Positions 10,700 to 20,000 of a stretch of 38,317 nucleotides of DNA are shown in pieces. This DNA is from Betaproteobacteria bacterium. GTDB lineage: Bacteria > Pseudomonadota > Gammaproteobacteria > Burkholderiales > SG8-41. The stretch spans positions 1 through 38,317 of the forward strand of contig JAQGMV010000013.1 in the NCBI GenBank assembly GCA_028292225.1, given 5' to 3'. Every line of letters starts with the position of its first letter. The first letter of the stretch is position 1. The notes under the pieces are model-generated. The model had not been told where the DNA came from and searched no databases. It worked only from the letters and a program-made list of their open reading frames with translations. Both the position numbers and the translations under genes were made by a program.

Positions 10700-12625
10700 T
10701 CAGAATGCAAAACAGTCGCAGCCCGGGTGCCAGTGGCCGTGACCCGAGAACGCTGCCGCACTCGATTGCACCGGCCCTGCGGCGCGTGGCGCCGAGCGCG
10801 CATAGCCGCCGTAATGCGCCACCGGCGACCACTCCGGCAAGACCGGCAGCGGCGGCGGCGACAGATCGCCGAACTCCGCGGCCGCGTACACCGGTTTGCC
10901 GCCGACCAGTGTCAACACCGATTCGAGCCGCTTGATCTCTTCGTCCGGTATCGAGAAGTAGTCCGCCGACAGCACCGCCACGTCGGCCAGCCGTCCCGGC
11001 ACGAGCGCCCCTTTCTTCTCTTCCTCGCTCGAAAACCACGCGCTCCCCACCGTCCACAGACGAAGCGCCTCCATGCGGTCGAGCCGGTTCGACTCGGTGT
11101 AGATCGGCGTACCGCCCACGGTCTTTCCGGAAACCAGCCAGTACAGCGATACGAACGGGTTGTAGCTCGCGACGCGCGTGGCATCGGTCCCCGCGCCTAC
11201 CGGCACGCCCGCGGCCAGCATGCGTTTGATCGGCGGCGAATGCTCCGCCTGCGCCTTGCCGTAACGGGCGATGAACGATTCGCCCTGGAAAGCCATGCGG
11301 TGCTGGATCGCGATGCCGCCGCCCAGCACGCGTATGCGGTCGATGTTGCGCGCCGAGATCGTCTCGGCGTGATCGATCATCCAGTGCAGCCCGCCGAAGG
11401 GCGCTTCGCGATTCACCGCCTCGAACACGTCTAGCGCGCGCGTGATCGTCTCGTCGTAGGTCGCGTGCAACCTGAAAGGCCAGCGCTTCTCCGAGAGCAT
11501 CTTCACGACGGCGGTGAGCTCGGGCTCCATGCGCGCGGGCATGTCCGGCCGCGGCTCGAGGAAATCCTCGAAGTCGGCGGCGGAGTAGACGAGCATCTCG
11601 CCCGCACCGTTGATGCGATACATGTCGTCGCCCTGCCCCGCCTGCAGCGTGCTCGTCCACGTCGAAAAATCCTCGAGCTCCCGGTTGGCCCGCTGCGTGA
11701 AGAGGTTCGCGGCGAGCCGCACAGTCGAAAGATTGTCGCGATGGAGCGCCGAAACGACCTCGTAATCCTGCGGATAATTCTGGAAGCCGCCGCCGGCGTC
11801 GATCACGCTCGTCACACCCAGGCGGTTGAGCTCGCGCATGAACTGCCGTGTCGAGTTGAGCTGGTGCTCGGGCGGAAGCTTCGGACCTTTGGCGAGGGTC
11901 GAATAGAGGATGAACGCATTGGGCTTTGCGATCAGCAACCCCGTCGGGTTGCCCGCACCGTCGCGCTCGATCTCCCCGCCGGGCGGATTCGGCGTGTTCC
12001 TGTCGTAACCGACTGCGCGCAATGCCGCACGATTGAGCAGCGCGCTCGCGTAAAGATTCAGCACGAATACCGGTGTATCGGGCGCGGCTTCGTTGAGCTC
12101 AGCGAGGGTCGGCATGCGGCGCTCGGCAAACTGGAACTCGGACCATCCCCCGACGACCCGCACCCAGTGATTCGGCGGCGTGCGCCGCGCCTGCTCGCGC
12201 AGCATGCGAAGCCCGTCGGCGAGCGAGGGCACGCCGTCCCACCGCAGCTCGAGGTTGTAGTACAGACCGCCGCGAATCGGGTGGGAGTGCGAGTCGATGA
12301 GACCCGGGATGACGGTGCGCCGGTTGAGATCGATCGTGCGAGTCGCCGGGCCGCGAAATTGCGCGACCGTAGCGTCGTCACCTGTTACGTAGACGCGCCC
12401 GTCCCTGATCGCCATTGCCTGCACGATCGAGCGCCGCTCGTCCTGCGTCGCGATGCGCCCGTTGAGCATGACGAGATCGGCAGGACCTGCCGCCGGTGAG
12501 GGTTGACCGCTCATGCCTGCACAGCCTCCGATCAAAGGTAGAGCACCGAGCGCGAGGGCGGACTTCACGAACTCGCGTCGTTTGGGGTTGGGCGTGTTCA
12601 ATTTCGAGACCTCCGAGCTCTGCAC
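10700..12625 (-). CDS. YtcJ-like metal-dependent amidohydrolase, Tat/lipoprotein-like N-terminus
   Basis: RREFVKSALALGALPLIGGCAG (signal with Cys), LNRRTVIPGLIDSHSHPIRGG, GGLHWMIDHAETIS, VPVGAGTDATRVASYNPFVSLYW; amidohydrolase_3 layout. Confidence 0.9.
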   Translation of the reverse strand: MQSSEVSKLNTPNPKRREFVKSALALGALPLIGGCAGMSGQPSPAAGPADLVMLNGRIATQDERRSIVQAMAIRDGRVYVTGDDATVAQFRGPATRTIDLNRRTVIPGLIDSHSHPIRGGLYYNLELRWDGVPSLADGLRMLREQARRTPPNHWVRVVGGWSEFQFAERRMPTLAELNEAAPDTPVFVLNLYASALLNRAALRAVGYDRNTPNPPGGEIERDGAGNPTGLLIAKPNAFILYSTLAKGPKLPPEHQLNSTRQFMRELNRLGVTSVIDAGGGFQNYPQDYEVVSALHRDNLSTVRLAANLFTQRANRELEDFSTWTSTLQAGQGDDMYRINGAGEMLVYSAADFEDFLEPRPDMPARMEPELTAVVKMLSEKRWPFRLHATYDETITRALDVFEAVNREAPFGGLHWMIDHAETISARNIDRIRVLGGGIAIQHRMAFQGESFIARYGKAQAEHSPPIKRMLAAGVPVGAGTDATRVASYNPFVSLYWLVSGKTVGGTPIYTESNRLDRMEALRLWTVGSAWFSSEEEKKGALVPGRLADVAVLSADYFSIPDEEIKRLESVLTLVGGKPVYAAAEFGDLSPPPLPVLPEWSPVAHYGGYARSAPRAAGPVQSSAAAFSGHGHWHPGCDCFAF

Positions 12626-12821
12626 AGTCCGAGATCGCCGCCAGCACGAGGCCTCAGACGACGCTGGCGTGGCTCGGCGACATCTACGGTCAGCGTCGTC
12701 TCCCGAGGTGCGGCGATATCGCCTTGCGCTGGGACTTCACGATTCATCATTGTCCTCGCTGAGGTGCCGGTTCGACTTCGGAGTCCTGCCTGTTGAAAAG
12801 GGGGCCGCTGTCCAGCGGCAG

Positions 12822-13331
12822 CTACGATGCGGCCAGCGCCGGCGTCGAGTTCGGGTGGAAGACGCGCAACGCAATCACCGCCGCGGCGGCGAAGGCAAGG
12901 AGCACGACGACCTGGGCGATGACGAAAGGCGCCTCAGCCTGGTTCGGTGCAAGGGAGTGCAGGAAAGAGACCTTCAGGAACGCCTGCACCACTCCCACGA
13001 AAACGTTGAGGTAGAGCGCGGTGGCCGCCGAGACCACATAGATCCAGCGCCACGAGCCCGACAGACGGTAGCGATACAGCGCGAGTACCGCTATCGCGAG
13101 GACGATCAGCGTCAGGCCGCCGACGATGTGCGACGGCAGCACTTTCTCCGCGGGGAAGAAATATCCGGTCACGCACGTGAACGCAGTCGTGGCGAGAAAA
13201 AGCGCGGTCCAGCCGCGGTTCAGCTTCGTACCGTACACATAGCCGAAGGCCACGAGGCCGGCCGCTATCGCGACGAGGCTGATCGCGACGTGGAACAGCG
13301 TGAATGCCGATAAGGACATGCCGAGGATCAT
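12822..13331 (-). CDS. Multi-pass integral membrane protein of unknown function
   Basis: MILGMSLSAFTLFHVAISLVAIAAGLVAFGYVYGTKLNRGWTALFLATTAFTCVTGYFFP...; about five hydrophobic segments; start trimmed from 13454 to the internal ATG at 13331. Confidence 0.75.
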   Translation of the reverse strand: MILGMSLSAFTLFHVAISLVAIAAGLVAFGYVYGTKLNRGWTALFLATTAFTCVTGYFFPAEKVLPSHIVGGLTLIVLAIAVLALYRYRLSGSWRWIYVVSAATALYLNVFVGVVQAFLKVSFLHSLAPNQAEAPFVIAQVVVLLAFAAAAVIALRVFHPNSTPALAAS

Positions 13332-13480
13332 GTCGAGCTCCTTTGAGAGGGCGTGCGCCACGAGAATCGGCTGCCGCCGCGTCGCGCATATGTCGGCGCG
13401 CGTTCGGTGCATTGCAACTGACACATGCAGCGTGTGCCGCCAGCCTGTGAGCACGGCACCGGTTGCCGGCGGCGCGCGAG

Positions 13481-16400
13481 CTACTCCGGCCGCAGCGCCC
13501 GCGCGAGAGTCACGGCGAGGTCTCGCGCTGACAGCGGTTTCTTCAGCACTTCAGTCGCGCCGGCATTGTATGCGCGGCTCGAGACCATGCCTCCGAGATA
13601 GCCGCTCACCAGGAGGATCGGTATCGAGCGGCGCACTGCGCGGATTTCGCGGATCAGCGCAGCGCCGGACATGCCGGGCATGCGCTCGTCGGTGATCACC
13701 ACGTCGAAGCGCATGGGTTCGGCGCGGAACGCGTCCAGCGCCGCAGCGGGTGAAACAAAAGCGGCGGGCACGTAACCCAGCTCCTGGAGGGTACGCTGCG
13801 CGAGTGCGACAAGCGCCTCTTCGTCGTCGATGATCAGTACGCGCTCGCCGGCGCCTCGAGGCAGATTCGGCGTCTCGGCGGCAGGCCCGGCGGCGACGTC
13901 GGCGGACCGCGGAAAATACACTGTGAATACGCTGCCCTTCCCGGGCATGCTCGCGACGTTTATCGAGCCGCCCAGCTGCGTGACGATGCCGTGCACGAGC
14001 GAGAGTCCCAGGCCGGTTCCGACGCCGACCTCTTTCGTGGTGAAGAACGGATCGAAGATGCGGTCGACGACCTCGGGTGCGATGCCTGTTCCGCTGTCGG
14101 CCACCGAGAGGACGATATAGCTGCCCGGGGCCAGCGAACCGATCGTTACCGTGCCGGACGATTCGAGCTGCGCCGTTGCGAGCGCCACTCGCAGGCTGCC
14201 GCCGTTCGGCATCGCCTGCACCGCGTTGGTGGCGAGATTCATCAGCACCTGATGCACCTGGGTCTCGTCGCCGAGTAAGGCCGCGCTGCCGGCGTCGAGA
14301 CGGGTTTCGACTTCCACGCCCGGCGGGAGCTTCGCAGCAACCAGATCCAGCGCTTCTTCGACGACCTTCTGGACCTGGACCGGCACGCGCTCTCCGACGG
14401 CGCTGCGGCTGAACGCAAGGATGCGGTCCACGAGCGCGCGGCCGCGTTCGCCCGCCGCGACGATGCTGTCGAGATCGCGCCGCAGCCGCCCGCTCGCGGG
14501 CACGTCGCGGAGCGCCATTTCGCCGTAACCGAGTATCGCCCCGAGAATGTTGTTGAAATCGTGTGCGATGCCGCCTGCCAGCGTGCCCATCCCTTCGAGC
14601 CGCTGCGACTGCCGCAACTGGCGCTCGAGCCTGAGGAGCTCGTCCTCAGCAGCTTTGCGGTCAGTGATGTCTTCAATCGAGCCCGCCATGCGGTAGGCGT
14701 GGCCCGACGCGTCGCGCAGGCACACGCCACGCACACGTATCCAGTGGAGCGTGTCGTCGCTGTCGCGCACGCGCCACTCCTCGTCGTACGTAGCGGAGGA
14801 GCCCGTCACGTGCTCGTCGATCGAACGGAACGACCATTGCGCGTCATCCGAGTCCATGCGCATCATCGCCCGCCACTCGGCGCGCGCCCGTACCGCCGGG
14901 CCGGGCGCGAGATCGAGGATGTGCTGGGTGCGCTCGGAGAGGAACATCTGGTCGGTGGCGACGTCCCAGTCCCAGATGCCGTCGTTCGCGCCGGCCACTG
15001 CGAGCATGAAGCGTTCTTCGGATTCTCGCAGCGCCGCCTCGGCGCATTTGCGCTCGGTGATGTCGCTGACCGAGCCCGTCCAGCGCACCGGCGCACCGGA
15101 CGCATGGCGCAGGCACAACCCGCTCAGCTGGATCCAGCGGACCTCGCCGTGCCGGATCATGCGCAGCTCCAGGTCGAAGCGCGCGGTCCTGCCGGCAAAG
15201 TGCGCCGCAGCTGCCTCCTCCCACTTCGGCTTGTCCTCGGGGTGAAACGGAAAACGGGCGAGAAAATCCGCGCGTCCCGCGAACACGGTGTCGGGCGCAA
15301 AACCGTAGATCTCGAGCATGCGCGGTGAGGCGTAGAAGCGGTCGGTCTCGACGATCCAGTCCCAGTGGCCGTCGCGCGCGGCTTCCATCGCAAGCGCGTA
15401 GCTCTGTTCAGAGCGCTTGAGCTCCTGCTCGGTGTGCGCGCGCTCGACCGCGATGCTGGCGAGCCGCGTGAACTGCTCCATGATCGCGCGCAGTTGCGGC
15501 GGCGGATCGCCCGGTTCTCGCGATAGCGCCGCGAGCGTGCCCAGCACTCGTCCTTCGGACGAAAGTATCGGCAGCGACGTGCACGAGCGCAGGCCATGCT
15601 TTGCGGTCAACGCACGATACTCGGGCCACCGCGCCTCGGCCTGTATGTCGGCGACCACTACCGCTTCGGACAGCGAAACCGCCATTGCGCACGGACCGAG
15701 CGCGAGCTCGACCTTGCGACCGTCGAGCGCCGTCGTGTACTCCCGCGGCAGACTGGGCGCCGCGGCGTGCCGGAGGCGCGCATCGGCATCGATCAGAAAC
15801 GCGGTGCAGAGGGACCCCGGTGCCATCGCCTCGATGAGCCGGCACGCGGTATCGAGCACCTCCGCAAGCGGGCCGCCTTTCGCGATTTTCTCGAGCAGAT
15901 TTCGTTCGCCGGCGACGAGCGCCTCGGCCTGCTTGCGGTCTTCGAGATCGGTGTTGGTGCCGTACCACTTCACGAGACGACCTGCGTCGTCGTACAGCGG
16001 CACGCCGCGGAAGAGAAACCAGCGATAGCTGCCGTCGTGCTTGCGCAGACGGGCCTCGATTTCGCCCGGCTTGCCCGACGCGAGCACCGCTTTCCAGTAC
16101 TCGACGAGCCCGGCCAGGTCGTCGCGATGGATGGCAATCTGCCAGCCCCAGCCGCTCGCCTCCGCCAGAGACAGCCCGGTGTATTCGCGCCAGCGCTGAT
16201 TGAGAAAATCGATGTAGCCATCGGGAAGAGCGCTCCACACGAGGCCGGGTATCGTATCGATCGCGAGCTGGAACTGCCCTTTCAGCGCCTGCATCTCTTC
16301 GAAAGCGCGCGCGAGCGACTGCTCCTGCTGGCTCGCAAGCCGCTCGAGCATGCCATTGACAGTCTGCGAGAGCGTGTCGAGCTCGCTCGATCCTCTGCCG

Positions 16401-17008
16401 ACGGCGACGCGTCGCGTTAGATCGCCATTCACGACGGCCGCGGCGCTGGCGCTGATCGCCTGGACCTCGGCGAGCAGCGACCGTCGGCTCAACCAGCCGA
16501 CGATCGCGCCGAGGATGACCAGAATTGCGGTGGCGCCGAAGATTCCGTACCAAAAGAGATCGGTGAGCGACTGAAAGCGCGCGCTCTCACGGCCTACGAG
16601 GAGGTGATAGCCGCCGGGAAGACTCGCGTGCGACACCACGACACGCATCGATGAGCCGCCCAGGTCGAGCTCGAGGCCGTATGTGCCTGGCGCCTCGGGC
16701 ACCTCGGCTGGCCAGCGCGGCAGGTTGCCGGCGAGGCGCAGCTTGGCCGGATCCGCGAAGATCATGATCTCGTCGCGCGGCAAATGCGGGAGCAGACGGT
16801 CGATCGCAGCGGTGAGACCGGCCGCGCCGCCGGAGTGAAAGACATCCAGCATCCGCTGCGTATCCTCGGCGTTCACGTAGGCGCGAAACGTCGAGATGTT
16901 GACTCGCCACGCGTACCACAACGGCACGGCGAAAAGCGCGAGCGCGATCATGGAGAGCGCGATATAGCTCAGCGCAAGCCGTGAAGGCGAAAAGCGGAAG
17001 AACTTCAT
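13481..17008 (-). CDS. Hybrid histidine kinase: TM-sensor-TM-HAMP-PAS-GAF-PAS-PAS-HisKA-HATPase-REC
   Basis: MKFFRFSPSRLALSYIALSMIALALFAV TM; repeated PAS/PAC (WYGTNTDLEDRKQAE, WTGSVSDITERK, AGSIEDITDRKAAE); GGIAHDFNNILGAILGYGEMAL H-box; VGTGLGLSLVHGIV G-box; C-terminal REC (VLIIDDEE...DVVITDERMPGMSG...EVLKKPLSARDLA). Confidence 0.93.
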   Translation of the reverse strand: MKFFRFSPSRLALSYIALSMIALALFAVPLWYAWRVNISTFRAYVNAEDTQRMLDVFHSGGAAGLTAAIDRLLPHLPRDEIMIFADPAKLRLAGNLPRWPAEVPEAPGTYGLELDLGGSSMRVVVSHASLPGGYHLLVGRESARFQSLTDLFWYGIFGATAILVILGAIVGWLSRRSLLAEVQAISASAAAVVNGDLTRRVAVGRGSSELDTLSQTVNGMLERLASQQEQSLARAFEEMQALKGQFQLAIDTIPGLVWSALPDGYIDFLNQRWREYTGLSLAEASGWGWQIAIHRDDLAGLVEYWKAVLASGKPGEIEARLRKHDGSYRWFLFRGVPLYDDAGRLVKWYGTNTDLEDRKQAEALVAGERNLLEKIAKGGPLAEVLDTACRLIEAMAPGSLCTAFLIDADARLRHAAAPSLPREYTTALDGRKVELALGPCAMAVSLSEAVVVADIQAEARWPEYRALTAKHGLRSCTSLPILSSEGRVLGTLAALSREPGDPPPQLRAIMEQFTRLASIAVERAHTEQELKRSEQSYALAMEAARDGHWDWIVETDRFYASPRMLEIYGFAPDTVFAGRADFLARFPFHPEDKPKWEEAAAAHFAGRTARFDLELRMIRHGEVRWIQLSGLCLRHASGAPVRWTGSVSDITERKCAEAALRESEERFMLAVAGANDGIWDWDVATDQMFLSERTQHILDLAPGPAVRARAEWRAMMRMDSDDAQWSFRSIDEHVTGSSATYDEEWRVRDSDDTLHWIRVRGVCLRDASGHAYRMAGSIEDITDRKAAEDELLRLERQLRQSQRLEGMGTLAGGIAHDFNNILGAILGYGEMALRDVPASGRLRRDLDSIVAAGERGRALVDRILAFSRSAVGERVPVQVQKVVEEALDLVAAKLPPGVEVETRLDAGSAALLGDETQVHQVLMNLATNAVQAMPNGGSLRVALATAQLESSGTVTIGSLAPGSYIVLSVADSGTGIAPEVVDRIFDPFFTTKEVGVGTGLGLSLVHGIVTQLGGSINVASMPGKGSVFTVYFPRSADVAAGPAAETPNLPRGAGERVLIIDDEEALVALAQRTLQELGYVPAAFVSPAAALDAFRAEPMRFDVVITDERMPGMSGAALIREIRAVRRSIPILLVSGYLGGMVSSRAYNAGATEVLKKPLSARDLAVTLARALRPE

Positions 17009-17024
17009 GACTTGCGCCGGTGCT

Positions 17025-17405
17025 TCACGCGATCGCCTGGCACACCGCTTCGAGCAGTTCTTCGCGCGTGAAAGGCTTCGGCAACACTGCGCTGACCCCG
17101 AGTCGCCGTGCCACGTCCGACGAAGCACGCAATCCGCGGCGGAACCGCGCCGAAACCACGAGTATCGGGCTCGAAAACGCGTGCCTGACCGCCTCTACGA
17201 TCGCGATCCCGGCCTGAAGGTTCGGCACGTCGGTGATGACGAGACGCGGCGCCAGCGCCGCTGGACGCGGCCCCCCGATCGCGTGGAGCGTGCACGAGGT
17301 CACTGCGTAACCGGCGTCTTTCAGCCATCGCACGAGCACGTCCTGCATGGGGTCGTCCGGCTCGATGAGTACGATGTCGCCGTTTCGAACCGAGTCGGCT
17401 GTCAA
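17025..17405 (-). CDS. Stand-alone response-regulator receiver domain protein
   Basis: IVLIEPDDPMQDVLVRWLKDAGY...PRLVITDVPN...PILVVSARF...GVSAVLPKPFTREELLEAV; receiver-domain D/D, D, S, K positions. Confidence 0.82.
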   Translation of the reverse strand: MTADSVRNGDIVLIEPDDPMQDVLVRWLKDAGYAVTSCTLHAIGGPRPAALAPRLVITDVPNLQAGIAIVEAVRHAFSSPILVVSARFRRGLRASSDVARRLGVSAVLPKPFTREELLEAVCQAIA

Positions 17406-17600
17406 ATGAATCGCCTTCGCGCGGGTCCGCCGGGCTCGGTGGAGTCATGGCGTTCAAGAAAGTGTAGGGTTCCGGGTTGCCGGCAATGTGAGTATCTCTG
17501 ACATGAATATTACAACTGACACAATCGGCGTCATCAGTGCGCCCGGATTCATGCAATACTCGAATTATCGTCGGAATCTGATCCTCTAGAGGGTGCTTCC

Positions 17601-18353
17601 ATGAACACGAACGCGGTGAGCCCGGAAGCCACGACGGCCGTCCACGTGCTCGCGGTCGACGACGACGCGTCGATGCGGCAGATGATCGCGGACTACCTCG
17701 GCGATAACGACATCCAGGTCAGCACGCTCGACGGCGGGCGCGGCATCGCCGAGATCATGGCGCGCGAGACGATAGACCTGGTCATCCTGGATCTCAAGCT
17801 TCCGGGCGAGGACGGCATGCAGATCGCGCGCAGACTGCGCGACGAGTCCGACGTGCCGATCATCATGCTGACCGGCCGCAAGGACGAGGCCGATCGCGTG
17901 ATGGGGCTCGAGCTCGGCGCGGACGATTATCTGACCAAGCCGTTTTCTCCTCGCGAGCTGCTCGCCCGCATCCGCGCCTTGCTCCGTCGCTCGCGCGCCC
18001 AACAGACGGTCGCCGATGGGCTGGCACGAATCCGCGCCTATCGCTTCGAGGGGCACGAGCTCAGCGTGCGCTTGCGCCGTCTTACGACGCGCTCGGGCGA
18101 CCGTGTAGCGCTCAGCAACAGCGAGTTCAACCTGCTCGTCGCGTTCCTCGCAGCGCCGCAGCGTGTGCTTTCGCGCGATCAACTGCTCAACCTGTCCCGT
18201 CTGCACAACGACGAAGTCTACGACCGCGCGATCGACGTGCAGGTCGGACGCCTCCGGCGCAAACTCGGGGGGACGGGGATGCAGCCGCAGTTCATCCGCA
18301 CCGAGCGCGGCGTGGGTTACGTCTTCACGCCCGAGGTCGAGACGGTGCGCTGA
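17601..18353 (+). CDS. OmpR/PhoB-family response regulator
   Basis: VLAVDDDASMRQMIADYLGDN...LVILDLKLPGEDG...MLTGRKDEADRVMGLELGADDYLTKPFSPRELLARI + winged helix (SNSEFNLLVAFLAAPQRVLSRDQLL...RKLGGTGMQPQFIRTERGVGYVF). Confidence 0.95.
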   Translation: MNTNAVSPEATTAVHVLAVDDDASMRQMIADYLGDNDIQVSTLDGGRGIAEIMARETIDLVILDLKLPGEDGMQIARRLRDESDVPIIMLTGRKDEADRVMGLELGADDYLTKPFSPRELLARIRALLRRSRAQQTVADGLARIRAYRFEGHELSVRLRRLTTRSGDRVALSNSEFNLLVAFLAAPQRVLSRDQLLNLSRLHNDEVYDRAIDVQVGRLRRKLGGTGMQPQFIRTERGVGYVFTPEVETVR

Positions 18354-18355
18354 CG

Positions 18356-19975
18356 TTAGTCGCTGCTGCGCTCTCCGGGCGCGGCGAGGTGCGTGACCCG
18401 CGGCGGCGCATGACCTTTCTGGAAAGCGTTCACGCGGTCTTGAACCGAGCGGTCGGCAACTGTCGTCCTCTCGTGATGCCGCAGATGATCGAGCCACGAA
18501 TCGCTGAGGAAGTGCTCGACGAAGCGCCCCGGCCTTTCCATATCCTCGTAAATACCCCATCCATAGGCGCCGTTTCGGCGGCGCATAGGCTCCAGCTCCC
18601 GGGTTGCTCCCAGAAACAGGCCGACGGCGGCCGAGTCGATCTCGTACTCTATGGTTGTGAGAATCACGCCCCGGTTGGACGTGTCCGCGATGAGCACGCG
18701 CGGCTCGGGCCAGCTCAACGCCGGATGTAGATCGAGAGTGGGCGCGCCGGCGAGCCTGAACTTCGCGGCGGTGAGACAACCGAGCAGCAGTGCGGCCGCC
18801 GCGAGCAGCAATGCTGTCGGGACGGACGTCGCGGCGGCAATCTGTCCCCAGACGATGCTGCCGATTGCCAGCGATCCGAAGAAGGAGATTTGATACATCG
18901 CGAGTCCGCGGCTCTTCACCCAATCCGCGATCGCGAATTGCGCGGTCAGGTTGAACGTCGAAAGGCAGGCGAGCCAAGCCCAGCCACCGAACGCCATGAA
19001 TGCTGCGATCACATAGAAATTGTCCGAAAGAGCGGGTACCGCCGTCGCCACTGCGAATACGAGCGCTGACCCTACCGTCAACGTGTCGGCGGAAACCCGC
19101 GCGCGCAGCTTCGGAAGCGTGAACACGGCACAAATAGCACCGACACCGAGACAGCTCAGCAGAATCGCATAGCCATTCGGTCCGCTTTCCAGCTTCTCTT
19201 TGCCGATGAGTGGCAGAAGGGCCCACAGCGCGGCGGCAAATGAGAAAAATGTAGCTCCGCGCACGAGCACCGACAGCAATTGTGGGTTCTGGCGCGTATA
19301 GCGCCAGCCGACGCGCATTGCAGGAAAGAAGTGCTCCGGCGGCAACTTGCTCGCGCGCGCCTCACGCTTCCACCGGCACAGGACGGCGATCGTGAAGAGG
19401 AAGGAAACCGCGTTGAATAGGAACACCGATGCGGCGCCAGCCGCGGAAATCAGGACGCCACCGACGGCAGGACCGACGGCGCGGGCGATATTTACACCCA
19501 TGCTGTTCAACGCAACCGCCGACGGCATGAGGTCGTGCGTCACGAGCTCCGGAACGATCGATTGAAACGCCGGAGTTTGCAAGGCGGTGCCCACTCCGAG
19601 CGCGAACGTGAACACGAGCAGCAGCCATGGAGACATCCACCCGGCGAGTGCCGCTGCACCGAGCAGTAATGCACACACAAGCGACCAGCATTGCGAAAAA
19701 ATGAGGAGCTTCCGCCGGTCGAGGATATCGCCCAGTACGCCCGCGGGAAGCACGAGCAGGAACATCGGAAGCATCGTCGCGGCCTGCACGAGCGCGACCA
19801 GCAGCGCGCTGGGCGACATGGCTGTCATCAGCCATCCTGCGCCGACGGCCTGCATCGCGGCACCGGTATTCGATACCACCGTCGCGATCCAGAGCGCTCG
19901 AAATGTCGGCGACGACGCCAGCGGCGCCCATGGCGATTCCCGCGTAATCGACGAACCGTCAGCGATCGCTCTCAC
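18356..19975 (-). CDS. MFS transporter of the MFS_3 (EntS-like) type with C-terminal monooxygenase-like extension
   Basis: FRALWIATVVSNTGAAMQAVGAGWLMTAMSPSALLVALVQAATMLPMFLLVLPAGVLGDILDRRKLL; C-terminal RFVEHFLSDSWLDHLRHHERTT segment; probable GTG start at 19975 (track ORF extends to 20167 over the neighbouring gene). Confidence 0.88.
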   Translation of the reverse strand: MRAIADGSSITRESPWAPLASSPTFRALWIATVVSNTGAAMQAVGAGWLMTAMSPSALLVALVQAATMLPMFLLVLPAGVLGDILDRRKLLIFSQCWSLVCALLLGAAALAGWMSPWLLLVFTFALGVGTALQTPAFQSIVPELVTHDLMPSAVALNSMGVNIARAVGPAVGGVLISAAGAASVFLFNAVSFLFTIAVLCRWKREARASKLPPEHFFPAMRVGWRYTRQNPQLLSVLVRGATFFSFAAALWALLPLIGKEKLESGPNGYAILLSCLGVGAICAVFTLPKLRARVSADTLTVGSALVFAVATAVPALSDNFYVIAAFMAFGGWAWLACLSTFNLTAQFAIADWVKSRGLAMYQISFFGSLAIGSIVWGQIAAATSVPTALLLAAAALLLGCLTAAKFRLAGAPTLDLHPALSWPEPRVLIADTSNRGVILTTIEYEIDSAAVGLFLGATRELEPMRRRNGAYGWGIYEDMERPGRFVEHFLSDSWLDHLRHHERTTVADRSVQDRVNAFQKGHAPPRVTHLAAPGERSSD

Positions 19976-20000
19976 CTGGTTTAGGCGTGGGCGCTCTTGC

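Noticed and set aside
10551-11660. 369-aa minus-strand ORF overlapping the amidohydrolase in another frame
   Set aside because: Arg/Gly/Ala-rich out-of-frame ORF, not protein-like.
11465-12499. 344-aa plus-strand ORF opposite the amidohydrolase
   Set aside because: Shadow frame; the antisense protein has clear motifs.
15408-16553. 381-aa minus-strand ORF inside the hybrid kinase
   Set aside because: Out-of-frame within the well-supported kinase reading frame.
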